A stretch of 64,000 nucleotides of DNA from Toxonevra muliebris. Its lineage: Eukaryota > Arthropoda > Insecta > Diptera > Pallopteridae. The stretch covers positions 58,726,079 through 58,790,078 of the forward strand of contig OY829327.1 in the NCBI GenBank assembly GCA_963691655.1. Direction: 5' to 3'. Positions 18,840 to 33,302 of this stretch are shown here, piece by piece (position 1 is the stretch's first letter; each line of letters begins with the position of its first letter). The position numbers were made by a program, and so were the translations under genes. The notes beneath the pieces were generated by a model, which worked only from the letters and a program-made list of their open reading frames with translations, was not told where the DNA came from and ran no database searches.

Positions 18840-19850
18840 AAATATCATATTGCACATAAAGTCATAAAAAACAAAATGGCGCAACTTTACGCAATTTATT
18901 TTTTTTACAACTGTTATTTTTTTTAAACTTAAGCAAAACTTGGAATCAATTTTTTTGCTGGACACGACTGGACTAAAAAACTAATGTTTCGGAAAAACAC
19001 TTCGAAATATACACCAAACATGGTGTTAATATAAGCTTTAAAGAACGCATTTTCAATTAAAAATTAAATACAAACCTTTGGTTTCTACATCCATCACAAA
19101 TTATTCCACTTTAAAAATTTCAACACGCGTACGAAACGAATAAAAATTATGTTAGTTAAAATGAAATTCAGAGATCATACATATGATTTCAATCTAGTGC
19201 TAACGGTTATAGAAAATATGTAACGGTCAAATTTTTCGGTTACACAATGTAAAATTTATTTGTCTTTACGGAGATACATCTGTTATACACAGGTACTGAC
19301 TTTTTAGTTCTGACTTCTGTCCAGATTTTTTATATATATACCCTTATGTGTGTCGTTAGATTGAATGCAGTGTAAAATACTGTAAAAAAAATTACCCAAC
19401 TTGCAAAATGACACCATTTTTGGCTCAACACAAAAACGAAATTATTGAAATGACATGCGCATAATTCTTTTTTGTATCTTGAAAAGACAGGAAAATTGTA
19501 TAATAAAGCATATAGAAATCTTAGATAAGGATGAAAATTATTCACCTTATTATCTCTTGAAAGTTTTCAGAAAAAACTTTTTCGAAACTATTTTTATACA
19601 ATTCTCGGGTCAAGCTGACAATAAGCATTCACTCTTTCTAAAACCATCCTAAATTTGAATAATGGTTAAGAAACGACATTGACCGTGACATTAATGACGA
19701 TATTAACGCCATGATGATAAATATCGCGATTTCCCAAACTGCACATATTCCCAACCTGCACAAAATTCCCCTATAAATATAATATAAAATATTAGCGCTT
19801 ATTTCTTTACATATAATATTTTATATAATAAATTATTATAGTACAGCTTA
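18840..19850. other. AT-rich intergenic DNA
   Basis: Nothing recognisable on either strand; open frames are low-complexity. Confidence 0.5.
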
Positions 19851-19859
19851 CTTTTAGGC

Positions 19860-20320
19860 TGATATGAGAGTTTGACAGTCACTACATCACTCTATTTAAA
19901 ATATTTATAGCTTGACAGTCACTCTAATTACATAGTAGGTGTATAAATATGGAGTGTGGCTTCATCTAACAGTTGGCATAGCAGTCATGTGTGGTTTGTG
20001 TCGAGGATGCAAAGCATTGCATTCATCGTTGTATGAAAATACTTGCATGATTTAAAACAAAAAACTTGGATCGCATGCAATAGAAAATTGATAGATGAAT
20101 AGTTCACCTAATTCGCTAGCAATTTTATCTCTATCCATATGCGTCCCACGTTTTTGTTTTAAATCTTGCAAGTATTTTCATACCTACTAAAATTCACAAT
20201 TACAAATTTTCAGCACAATCTTTATGGGGTTAGGAATCTGTATGAGCTTATAAATCTCTATGGGACTAGAAATTATTTTATACTTTTTAGTCCGTTTTAA
20301 AAACGTAGTATATGAAATTT
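19860..20320. mobile_element. Foldback repeat, copy 1 (left arm shortened)
   Basis: 19860-20030 (GAGAGTTTGACAGTCACTAC ... GAGGATGCAAAGCATTGCATTC) and 20031-20320 match 57165-57325 and 57505-57765. GTATGAAAATACTTGCATGA at 20031 is inverted at 20160-20185 (CTTGCAAGTATTTTCATAC), giving a hairpin with arms of about 40-50 bp. The outer left arm seen in the 57 kb copy is absent here. No ORF. Confidence 0.75.
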
Positions 20321-20370
20321 TTTTTTTTAATTATTTTTTGAATAAGCACGATTGCAAATTATTATCAATA

Positions 20371-20727
20371 GGCGTTTTTCTTTATTAGCTTTGAGCAGAG
20401 CACGAGTTGTCAAAAAACGTAATCGGGTTTCTTTTTAGCTCTGAGCACTCAAAGCAAACGTAATTGTGTTTCTTTTTGTGATCAGAGCGCGCTCAGAGCG
20501 TGCTCTACGTGCTCAGAAGAAATTGACTGAGCAGACAGAGCACGATTGAAAATAATTAATTTATCCATTTTGCACAAAAAAGATCAAAAATGTTGTTGAA
20601 AAATAAACTTAAATATAAATAGCTGTTAACTGACGTTTCGTGATCTATGCGTTTTAAAATTAAATCAGAGCGTGCTCGGTGTGCTCGCGCTCTACTCTAC
20701 TCCGTGCTCTGAGTTAAAAAAGAAAAA
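20371..20727. mobile_element. MITE family 3, full copy (TA target)
   Basis: Ends GGCGTTTTTCTTTATTAGCT and, reverse-complemented, GGCTTTTTCTTTTTTAACTC, both leading into GAGCA/AGAGCACG, with TA on each side. Interior repeats CGTAAT.G.GTTTCTTTTTG twice and AGAGCGTGCTC several times. Two separated halves of another copy lie at 37038-37216 and about 45765-45837. No ORF. TA duplication suggests Tc1/mariner-type mobilisation (inference). Confidence 0.72.
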
Positions 20728-20950
20728 GCCTAAGCGCTTGGTTATATTGGTGCTCGGTGTTCGACGAACACAAAACATTTTCGCCCGTGCTCAGCTCGTT
20801 GCTGAGTTGTTTTTTATCAAAATGCACTCCTCTGTGTAGTAACATTTTGTATGTAATAATAATATTTTGTACAGACTCTCTCTTTGTGTTCGGTGCAATA
20901 ACAATTTCATGATGTTCGCCGAGCATACTCGCAATATAACCACAGCCTAA
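20728..20950 (+). mobile_element. Palindromic MITE family 1, shortened copy
   Basis: Begins TAAGCGCTTGGTTATATTGG and ends CGCAATATAACCACAGCCTAA. About 70 bp of the middle found in the 7031 copy is missing. Directly abuts MITE family 3. Confidence 0.8.
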
Positions 20951-23900
20951 TAATAAAAAAGAGTGTGTTTACTAATATAGTTAGGTATACAAAACACTTA
21001 AAGGGTGTTCAAGAAATTAACAAACAATAAGTTTAGCAAATGAGTTCATATAAAAAATGTGGCTAGAGATAATTTGAAAAAGCGCCCAAAAGCAGACAGT
21101 CATTTGAATAAGCGCCTTGCCCTTTTTTTTTTTTATAAATTTCGCGCGCAAAACAAAAAAAAGCATAATTTTTAAAAGGGTCATTTTTAATATGGGATTT
21201 TACTTAATTCTCATACAGAATTGCGATAACGAAATAATTTTTATTTATTAATTTGTATAGAAGTAAAGTAAGTCGTACATAGTTATATTAAATTATAATT
21301 TAACAAAGAAAAAACGTTAATTTAAATTGGAAAATATTTCAATTCGTAAATTTAAGTTGGAAACCTTTCAATTTAAAAACAGCAGTCATTTTGTGGCTTA
21401 AATGGACATAAAAACGTGAATTTACGTTGGAAAACATTGAATTTGGTGGAAATGCTGAATTTGACGGCCAACGCTGCTAGCTTTTCTTTTTTTTACTTGC
21501 CAATAGGCTTTTCACATCTTAATCACATACTAGGAAACTACACGAAGTAGATGAAACTTCAGCCAAGTCTTCTATAGTCCTGGGTTCCTCACGTTCCCAA
21601 GTCCCACTGCCATGCCATTTTCTGTGAGCAGATTTACTATTTTCTTTACTTCACTTCACAGATATTTCCATGCATTGTTATAAATATAACTTTTTATTGT
21701 TACACCCTTTTAGATTGCTTTTATGAATTCATTTAAAGTAAAAATGTTCGCTGCGCCACTTTTTCTTTACTTTTTGTTTCACTTTTCTTTTATATTATTG
21801 AACATTGCTGCCAGATTAATATTTTTTCAACTCCAATATGTGATGCCAGAATGTTATAAGTGAGAAACAGTGGAGAAAATGTTTATTTTCAAATGGCTAG
21901 AATGCTGAAAATCATATTGAGAATTAGAAATTTATCAAAGGTTAGAGCCATAAGTATTTTCTCAACTCATACTCAAGTTGATAACAGACATTTGAGAAAA
22001 ATTTGAGAAAATGTTTAGTTCAAATGATAAGCAATGTCAAAAATAAAACTAAGATTTTTTCAAACGTTTGGAGATTTTTTTTCAGTATTTGTTGGGTAGT
22101 AGCTCGCATGTAGCTTGCAACTAGCAAATGTGTGAGTTGAGATTTTCGCACTTGCGTGTGTAGCCCCGGGGTAACCCTGCGGGCAGACGTGCAAGTAGAG
22201 AATGGGTATTATGTTCGAAAATTACTTGCAGTAGCAAATGTGTGAGTGTATTAGTGAAAAAGTGTAAGGATAATACAAATATATACAAAAATTGTTTAAA
22301 TAAAAAAAAAAACGCTGCAATAGAACTTCATAAGAAAAAAACTAAAATGAGTCCCTTCTGCACTAGTTACATGATGTGATAACGTACAGAACCCATTGTT
22401 GTTTACTTCATCATAAAAGTTTTCGTTTTTATGTTTCAAAAAGTGCAACCAAGGGTTTTAAATTTTTTCATTTTCTTTTTTCAATGCACTTTTTTTATTT
22501 TTTGCAGATCTACATCGCCTAATGTTGATATTATTTTACAATTTCAATTACGAAAGAATAAACTATAACTTAAATAAACCATGCAATAAAACAATACAAC
22601 AAATAAAACCATTTTTGATATGTTCCACTATTGCATTGATATGTGTATATTCCACAACAGTTTTTGATATAAAAATTATGTGTTACATACTTTTGGGCTT
22701 AAAGTGAAATATCCCAACAGGCCCGATTGTCAGCAGCTCGCCTGAGGAGTATAAGGTTAGCGCTTGCTTTTATTTTGCTAACGAACACTTGCTGCCGAAA
22801 AGCAATCGTTTTCGAATCAAACGACGACAAGATCATCGTAATTTAAAATAACAAAACTGCTGACGCAAAGATTTCGTGAGAGATCTTTTGAAACATTTCG
22901 AAAAAAAGAATAATATTGTAGAGCAGCGCAGTGGAAAAAAGTGAACCAACTGCGGACGCAAAGATCTCATGATAGGTCTTTCGAAGCACTCCATAAGGAG
23001 CTTAAAACGGAGTGCTTTTTTCCAATGACATGCAATGTTAAAAACGTAATGGTGTGTCATACGGAGAGGAAGGCCTACAGCTGACTTGTCAGCACTCCGA
23101 AAGGCCTTTTGGAACGCTTTTTCCCCGTGACGATTGATTTTAATTTCAATCAATTCACTCCGTTATAAGTTTTCCTTCAGCCTCCAATAATGTGTTATCA
23201 CATCCAAATTGCAATGTAAAAAGCAGAGGTATTTACCGAGACCAGTAAAGAATCCGCTCAGTTCACATGATTATAATGATTTTTTGTCCTTTCTTTGTTA
23301 ATGTACATATTTCTATTGAAAAATAATTATTTTCTCATGTTAGGGAAATTTTTAAATTTACTACGGAAATTTTGTTTTGCTAAGCTTTTTTCTACCATTT
23401 AGTACGAAATTAGATATCAGAGGTCCGAAACCAGTTCTAAACACGAACACGTTTATTTTTCTAACGCTTTCATCACCTCTTACAATTCTGCCATGGGCAC
23501 AATTCGTTTACTTAATTTTTTTTTTAATTATACCGTTGAATAAAGTAATGATTTTTCTAAAGAAAATGTAGATGGCTTTTAACCTTTCTTATTTCAATGA
23601 ATTTCGTGTATCAAATTTACACCTGTGTGCTGGTATGGACTTTATAATATGTGCTGGCGGAATGTTTAAGAATTTGTTTTTTTTTTGCAATTTGATTATT
23701 GAAATAAGTTAATGGATTAAAATAAAGATTTTTGTTTATTTTTAAACGTTTTCTAGTAGCGCCCGAAAATAATTAAGGTGACAATAACCTCCCCAATAGG
23801 AGTTAAATATCTGTCACACAGCTACATATTTATTTGAATCCAGCAAAAAAACAAAAAAATAATTCAATAGTTCATTGGTCTATTAAAAAACACTATAAAT

Positions 23901-24660
23901 GGAAACTCGGCACGTATTTGGAATTACATCAACGTCTCTGACTTGAAAGATACAATAAATTCTGAAATTAAAATGCAACCGATTTCATGAATTTAAGTTC
24001 TTTGTTTTATTTTCAATGCTCTAGAATTGTATACATCAATCAGATAGCTTTCTAGCGAATGCAATTTAATTTACTAGGACGAAGATAAAATTGTGTTTGT
24101 ATGAAACTAAACATAATTATAAACAACTTTAAACATCAGTATAATCCACACGCACATTTTATAAATAAGAAAAAAAAACTCAAGAAATGAACTGGGTACC
24201 ATTAATGTAACTATGTTATAACCTGCAGTTTTTCAAGTAGGAGAGCGCGCGCAGAGCCCATCAACAATATGAAAAATATTAAAGATAACAATATGCACTA
24301 ACTGGCTGAGGAAAGTTAAAAGTTTCTGCTAAATTGCTGATTTTCCATTTTTTTCTTTTATTCAACTTTTTCTTTCGGCGTGTGTACTTTGTTATTTCTT
24401 TAAACTGCTTACAATTTATGCGAAAATTAAATGTTGAACTCATTACTCCCAATTCTGCATATTGACATGGTCGCTATTCCGAATATGAAATATTGGTTTC
24501 CGCACAAAAATGCCAACATGCTTGCTCGCTAATTTCGATCGATATCGATTAATTTCAATTTGTTGTTGTTGTTATTATTATAATAGTATTTTGCACATTC
24601 TAAGTTTTATCATAGTATATTTTTTTTTATTATTTTCGTTTTAAACTTAAATAAACGTGT
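20951..24660. other. Intergenic DNA downstream of ATPsynC
   Basis: No gene recognised. Two partial direct repeats occur at about 22855-22905 and 22948-22995 (both GACGCAAAGAT.TC.TGA.AG.TCTTT.GAA.CA). 21535-21570 contains AGTAGATGAAACTTCAGCCAAG, resembling the tRNA-like segment at 60850. Otherwise AT-rich spacer with poly-T runs. Confidence 0.5.
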
Positions 24661-24664
24661 TCTT

Positions 24665-24670
24665 TTTATT
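24665..24670 (-). terminator. AATAAA poly(A) signal of ATPsynC
   Basis: AATAAA on the minus strand, about 80 nt after the ATPsynC stop. Nearest canonical signal downstream of the stop. Confidence 0.6.
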
Positions 24671-24750
24671 ATTCTTGGATGTTTTTTAAAAACAATAAAG
24701 ATGGTGGAGTTATTATTATTTTAAATTTATATAGTTCGATGACAAACACT

Positions 24751-26780
<2,030 letters not shown>

Positions 26781-26843
26781 ATTTTATTTGTTTTAATTTG
26801 ATATTTGATGATCAACAAGAAATTGAAGCTAGCGCACGGAGCT
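26781..26843 (-). other. ATPsynC 5' UTR, second exon part
   Basis: A good acceptor (CTTTTTTTGCAG) ends at 26844, so the first coding exon probably starts with 63 nt of 5' UTR after an upstream non-coding exon. A candidate donor GTGAGT at 27533-27528 could end that exon, placing the promoter near 27600. The acceptor is seen; the upstream exon is inference. Confidence 0.5.
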
Positions 26844-29240
26844 CTGCAAAAAAAGAATAAAAATGTATTCAATATAACTTTGGATTGATTTTCTTTTAAT
26901 TAGAAAGTAAAATTGGAGAACTATTTTCTGATTCTACTGCTGCTGTGCTGTCGCAAAGTTACGTAACTGAAAAGTCAAAATGCGTCTACGTAACTTTGCC
27001 ACTATTGAAAGGCATTTATAATTGTTGTCGAAAATAATTCATATATTTTCTTTAAATAGTTGAATAATTTTAATTGAAGCACTTTTGATTTAATTTAATA
27101 GTATTTTACAATTTTTTATCAAATATTTATGAGGAGCTGCGGAGCCGATTTCGTAACGTAACGAAGAAGTTTGTTCCACTGACAATTTTATTTCGTGTGA
27201 CGTTCGTAATTTTCGCTAGCATCGTTCGTTGTAGTCGACACTCGGGGTAGACATTTTTCTTCTTTCGCACACACACATCAAGATGGCGGTCACCATTTGA
27301 AAATTCATATTTTTTCATAAAATTCGATAAACCTTAATAATTCTAACTTTCTCTTAATATTATCACTGCGTTTCATATTCCCAGAAGCCTCAAAAAGCTC
27401 TTGATGCTAAATTGATTGCACTATAAATTTTTTCGTTCCACACTTTGATCTTTTAATGATTATTTAACCAGCAAAAGCAAGCAGCAGCAATTCCTTTTTT
27501 TTTTTTTTGGAGCAAATCTTTCCGTGTACTCACTTCGAACAAACCCTTACAACAGTGGAATCAACTTTTGCAGATTTGGACAACGAATGGAAGATTTTTC
27601 ACTTTATTGCCGTTGAAAGGTGTCGTGGTAAGTAATGTTCCCGGCATAGGGTGTGTTCAATAGCATAAATCGGATTTTATCGTTATAGCCAATGTTGCTA
27701 ACTCTAATTAAAAAACTGGCTAAATTTTAAGGCTAAATATTTTTATTTACATAATTTTTAAATTATATCGATCAAGTCGCATTCATCACCATTTGCTGTG
27801 GAATGATACGGAGAATTTGTACATCATAATCACGATACAGCAGCATTTGCTCTATCGTTTTAATCCATATAATAATCAAAATATATTGTGTATGTACTTT
27901 TCTCACATTAGGTGCAAACAGTAACCTTTTACTCGGAAAAGAAAATTTCAACAGTTCGAAAGAAAATATTGACACTATTGAGGTGGATATGAACTGACAA
28001 AATGTTCACTAGCTCAAGGGTTATTGTAAATTTTGATAATTCAGGATGAAATGTTTGGAACAGCAAAATAAGCATTTTGTATGTTAACATACACAGTTGC
28101 ATTTTATTAAAAATTTAAAAAATAAATAAATTGCAAATTCAACGAAAAAATGCAAATTATAATAGCTATGCATATGAAGCAAATATTAAATATAGAAAAA
28201 AGGATAGCTATGGACACTATGGACAGGAAAAATGTGGATTCCAGCAAAACCTGGATGTAAACGAATTAATTAAATTTTTGTTATATTTATTTTTTTCAAT
28301 CATATTTCAGTTTGTATATAGTTAATATTTTTCTACTTGGGTAATTATTCCAATTAATAAATAAAAAATATATATATTTCTCATCGCAACAATAATAACA
28401 TGAAAATACACACAATTTACATATTTTTACTCTCAAAATCTGCAAAGTTTATTTGTTTTAATTCGAACAACATTGTCAACATTTTCTTTGTCAAAATTTT
28501 AGCTCCATTTCGCACAGCAAAATTACAAATTTTTCTCACCATAGGAAATTTTCTTCTACCACTATTTTAATTGAGTAAAAAGTTACCGTTTCACACTCAC
28601 CCAAAGTTGGAATTTGTAAGCGATTTCTATGGTAACGGCAAAAGTTCCAGCGCAAGCTTCACTATTTCTGCAAAAGAGCTGTTGCCTACCGCGTCTTTAT
28701 GTACATGTACTTCTCTGCAAAATAATAAGGTATTCGGTGTGCTATTCCATTTTATGTAATTAATATTTTGATATTGATTGATTATTTTTCCAATAATATC
28801 ACCCATCTTTCATCGAAACAAGTTGTCTTCTTTGATGCCTAAAATTGGCTAAGTTAAAATTGAAAATGGCGAAAGTTTTTGCTAAAGGTTTCAGTAGTTT
28901 TTATTTGTATTAAGGTATATGTGAAATAGTTAAATAATGCATATTTGTGTGCCAACCAATTATTCTACAGTAGTTTTATTGAATTAATTAGATCGCTGAC
29001 GCTGTGTTCCATGAGTGACTTCACTCTAATGATATTCCACCACACTTTTGAGCACGTTCAATAAAACAGAAAGTAGAGCTAAATCAGAAAATATATCTAC
29101 GGTAGCACACACTAACAGAAAATCAAATCACAAATAAATCTAGTAGGAGCAAAATTATTTAAATTATAAAAGTGAACTAATTCCCAAAGTTTGATAAATT
29201 TTAGGTTTTCGCTTGTTCTTGATATTTTTAAAATAAGTTT
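26844..29240. other. Spacer upstream of ATPsynC
   Basis: Probably contains the ATPsynC promoter and first intron (to about 27600). Beyond that AT-rich DNA without recognisable genes. 28490-28605 is a direct repeat of 43205-43300 (both include TCCATTTCGCA.AGCAAAATTA and AAAGTTACCGTTTCACAC). Confidence 0.55.
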
Positions 29241-29249
29241 TTTTTATTA

Positions 29250-29842
29250 GGCTGTGGTTATATTGCGATTATGCTCGGCGAAAACCATGAAATTGTTGTT
29301 GCACCGAACACAAAGAGAGAGTCTTTACTCACTCTCACACCGAACACGATATGTAGTGTGGCCAACTCAGCGATTTTCCCGCTGATTTTAGTGCTTTTTG
29401 AAAATTAAAACACGGAAAAAAGTGATCAGCGCGGATTTACAATTTAAAATTGAATAAATTTTCATTGACTAGAAGTATCAGATGTGTGCTTGTATTAGTG
29501 AAAAAGTTTAAATGTATTGAGTTTTCTCGCACTTATAAAAGGAACAAAATTTAACGCTTTTAAGAAAATATGCGTTTTATTCTTCATTTCAGCGAATTTT
29601 GAAAAATAAAAGTTTGCCACACTGACGATATGCTCGGTGTATTGCACACCGAGCACGCCGACTATTCAGGGTGGCAATGAGTTATTTTACAAAAAAGTAT
29701 CCTTAAATACCAAATAGTATTAAACAAACGAGTATATTTTGACAAAAAGCAACTCTGCAACGATCTGAATGTAACTACCTCAACCGAGCACGGGAGAAAA
29801 TGTTTTGTGTTCGTCGAACACCGAACACCAATATAACCAGGT
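29250..29842 (-). mobile_element. Palindromic MITE family 1, inverted copy interrupted by a hAT MITE
   Basis: Opposite orientation to the copies at 7031 and 20728: starts TTAGGCTGTGGTTATATTGCG and ends CCAATATAACCAGG. The sequence CGAACACGATATG is split by hAT MITE family 2 (29354-29624) and resumes with ACGATATGCTCGG. About 315 bp without the insert. Confidence 0.82.
29354..29624. mobile_element. hAT MITE family 2, copy 2, 271 bp, nested
   Basis: Ends TAGTGTGGCCAACT and, reverse-complemented, CAGTGTGGCAAACT; 8-bp duplication ACGATATG at 29346-29353 and 29625-29632. Shares GTGCTTTTTGAAAATTAA, CACGGAAAAAAGTGAT and AAAAAGTTTAAATGTATTG with the copy at 12582 but lacks about 150 bp of the interior. 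Confidence 0.93.
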
Positions 29843-29849
29843 ACTTACA

Positions 29850-31121
29850 CGGTCAATGTTTTCTGTTTTTACTCTCTCTTCATCGTTTTGTTTGATGCCC
29901 TGTTACACCATCAATTTTTTGCTGTATGTTTTTTTTTTTACTATTATCTGCAACTATGTTTTTCCAGCTTAAAAGTATTTAATTGTATTTTGGAGTGAAT
30001 GAAAATTCAACAATTTAAAATGGAAAATAATTATAATGACAATATGAGACATTGTTGGTGGAAATAGCAACAAATTATACAAAAATATTACATTTATATA
30101 TGAAAAACGCAGAAAAATACTGTTTAAAATTGGCAAACTATTAAAATAAGCTTCGCCGCTTTGTTTCTTAGTGTTAGAAATAAAAGTTTTGGAAAAATGT
30201 GTTAAGTCTAGCACAATTTTTCAAAAGTCCCACCACTCTTTGGAAGGTTGCGTCAATTTGCAGTCTTGTAATTGCAAAAACTATTGCGAATGGCTATTTT
30301 ATTATGTTAAGTTGTTACCGTTTTTGTCGAGTGCAAATAAGTTGATTTCGAAGTGATTAATCAAAAATCACTAATCAGTGTTTACGTCTTAGAAACGGCA
30401 TGATGCATTAGTTGTAAAATTTTTGAAAATCATTAAATTCTAGTTTGTGAAATATTTGAATTTCCTTCTAAAAATATATTTATATAATTTTTGGATGATT
30501 TAGAACTTGTGTCAAGTTTGTCAACTGTCAAAGTTTTGAGAAATTATAAACATAAATAAATGTGAAAACTGAATTGGTAGTTTTAAAAAAGTAAAAAGAC
30601 TAAAAGTCGAAAGTAAAAGTCGACTTTCGATCAAGTTTTGTAATTTAAAGTTGATCATACTAAGCAGACTGGGGGGTAGTTAACTACTTTTTTCCAACTA
30701 TCACTTAGTTGTAGTTGAAATTTTTTTCAGCTTTCTTTAGTCATAATAGTTTCAATTCGTTCGTTTGTTACTTATTAGTCGTATTGGTAGTGTTGATTCG
30801 ATACCCACATAGTATCGTTACTTTTACTCATTACTTGCATCGAATAAAAGTATCGATGCCATCGAAAATATCGGAAAAAAGTATGGAGTATGTACTTATA
30901 TCGAATACTCGTTTGGAAAGATAAAGTATGATATTTCTCTAATTACGATGGCGTCCTCAGTTTTTCGCCTATATGTACATCACGTTTTTGAGATGTTTTC
31001 ACTGGAAACATGTGAATCATATAGAAATGACGTATGAGCTGCCTGACGTAAAAAAAAGTTGCAATTTGTTGAGTAGTGTTAACTTATACATATGATATTT
31101 ATTATGTTTGAAAATTTATAA
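29850..31121. other. Intergenic DNA
   Basis: No gene supported. 30563-30665 is related to 13545-13650. 30790-30900 has several TATCGAT words. The rest is AT-rich spacer. Confidence 0.5.
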
Positions 31122-31123
31122 TA

Positions 31124-32401
31124 AGGAGTGAGATTGAAAAAATCTTAGCACACGTTTTACCTAAGAATTTTTTTGGGTGTAAAATTTAAAAGTTTCTTTG
31201 ATCTAGTTATCTTTGAAAAATATGTCAGTTGTTGTTTTAAATGACAAACATGTTGATTTATTGTGAATTTGATCAAAATGAGTGAAGAAAAAGAAGTACG
31301 TCTTAAAATTATTAAAAATTTTAAAAAAATCCAAATTGGTCCTACAAAAAATTGGCTAAAGAATTAAAGGTCTGTCGTCAAACTGTTTCCAATGTTATTA
31401 AACAGTTTCAGGAGAATTTGACCATCGATAGGAAACCTGGTTTGGGAAGAAAACAAGAACCACATGATATTGGGAAAGCCAAGAAAATAGAAAGCATATT
31501 GAAAAGATCTCCAAACGCATCTGGTAGAAAAGCTGCGGTTAGCCCAGTGTCCTGATTATTTGGTGCGAAAAGTTAAAGCCAATGCAGGTTTGAAAACATA
31601 CAAAGTCCAAAAAGTTCCAGACAGGAATACTGCAAAAAATTTAGACGCGAAAAGTAGGGCTCGGAAATTAAAATCGAATTTCATACAAAAATATTCATGT
31701 TGTTTAATGGTCGACTAAACGTATATACTGGCAGATTTTACGCAGCTTCAGGGTCAAAATTTTTATGTCTGATGCTCGAGGAAATGTCGAAGATCAATTT
31801 AGAATCCAAAAGCAGACAAAAATTCCTGGTATGGCAAGCTATATGCAGTTGCGGCAAAAGAAGCAAGTCATTTGTTACAGTGGGCTCTATAAATACCGAA
31901 ATATACATCAAAGAATGTTTGAAAAAAAGACTTCTTCCTTTCATAAGAGAGCACAATGTGTCCACATATTTTTGGTCCGATTTGGCATCATGCCACTACG
32001 GCAAGAAAGCTCTGGAGTGGGACCAAAGTAATAACATAGTTTTTGTTCCAAAAGAGGCCAATCCTCCAAATTGTCCGGAGCTAAGACCAGTGGTGAGATA
32101 ATGGGCTCTTGTGAAAAGAAACTTAAAGACCACAAAAAAGGTGTCCCAAAATATCGAAGATTTTAAAAGGAGATGAGCAAACTGTTCCAAAAAGGTGTCT
32201 GAAACAACTATCAAATCTCTAATGGAAGGCTTACCAAAAAAGGTCCACGAGTTCATAAATAGTGGTTAGAACTATAAAAGTTATATTTTTCAGTAATTTG
32301 TAAAATATTATCAATTAAATAAAAAAAATCAAAACTCTAAGATCAACCGTTTAAAAATTATTGAATTTTTTATATGTTAAGATTTTTTCGATCTCACACC
32401 T
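31124..32401 (+). mobile_element. DD37E-type Tc1/mariner element, full length, 1278 bp, inactive
   Basis: Inverted termini AGGAGTGAGATTGAAAAAAT (left) and, reverse-complemented, AGGTGTGAGATCGAAAAAAT (right), both continuing CTTA.CA; TA flanks on both sides (31122-31123, 32402-32403). Size is right for a complete single-gene element. The gene inside is broken (separate entry). Divergence between the ends fits an old insertion. Confidence 0.93.
31278..32268 (+). pseudogene. DD37E transposase, dead
   Basis: Begins MSEEKEVRLKIIKNF; a helix-turn-helix (LAKELKVCRQTVSNVIKQF) follows one frameshift later. KRSPNASGRK, DYLVRKVKANAGLKTYKVQK and the first catalytic region (CCLMVD) follow with more shifts and a stop. 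The second Asp is in SDLASCHYGKKALEW; counting to the expected Glu position in the NCPELRPV.RxW block gives 37 intervening residues, the DD37E spacing known from dipteran ITmD37E elements. That Glu is Val here (GTG) and two codons on a stop replaces the expected aromatic. At least three frameshifts plus stops: inactive. Confidence 0.88.
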
Positions 32402-32403
32402 TA

Positions 32404-32919
32404 GCAGGAAAACTAATCAACAGATTATAGCTTGTTAAAAATATTTTATTTTAATGAAAAGGTTTCAATATACATTATATTCTACATACATGGGCTGCAA
32501 TATTTTCTAGAACCTCAATACTGTACTGCAATATTTTCATACATTGGAATATGGCAATATGAACTGAAATATTTTGAACATGCATATTGAATAATTCTGT
32601 AGTAGCATTTTGAAATATATTATTAATTGCTGTAAAATACTGTATAAAGTAGTGAAAATCTACATACGAGGGGTCAACGTAAGACCATCGATATGTAAGT
32701 TGTTGCGCAGACTTTTGTTGCTGTTTGTGGATTAAGTAACCATCATATGCCATGAGAGCAAAAACAAGAAATCAATGAAATCGTCGTCGTCCTAATCCAT
32801 AATTTTATTTTTTAAATAATTGGCAAAAAAAAAAATTCAACACACGTAATATTGTGTTTTGAGAAAAATTAAGATCGAGATTTTGACAGAAAAAAAAAAA
32901 AAAAAACTATATAAAGCGA
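32404..32919. other. Intergenic DNA
   Basis: AT-rich; 32500-32640 has repeated GCAATATTTT/TGAAATATT words. No gene recognised. Confidence 0.5.
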
Positions 32920-33302
32920 ATAAAGTCAGGAACAGAATGTGAAGTACGCAGCTGAAGCACAAAATGTAGCACACCAAAAAATGAAGCGTGACAAAGAAAA
33001 ATGTGAACAGAATGTGCACCTCTGAAGCTCATGTTTATTGTAATTGGGAACACACACAATAATATTTTTCTCCACATTTTTGCAATCATAGTACTTTAAA
33101 TTGTAAACCATTTAATTTCTTTTACAACTTCTATAAATCAGTTGTTATTCTTGAAGCGCGACAAAGTTGAAAAGTTTAAATTTTGCGCTTCAGCGACAGC
33201 GACAACTTCACATTGTGTTTGATTACAATGAAAATGTATACATTTTACTTTTGACAGATTGCTACTTCTCGCTTCAGCTTCACATTCTGTTCCTCACTTT
33301 AA
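32920..33302. mobile_element. MITE family 4, most complete copy (about 380 bp)
   Basis: Ends ATAAAGTCAGGAACAGAATG and, reverse-complemented, ATTAAAGTGAGGAACAGAAT, continuing GTGAAG on both. Interior shared with 13945-14520. No ORF; superfamily not assigned because no clean target duplication was seen. Confidence 0.75.

Noticed and set aside
27127..27318. A 63-codon minus frame near ATPsynC as an upstream gene
   Set aside because: No recognisable domain and no splice or poly(A) context; the region is better explained as ATPsynC 5' flank or first intron.
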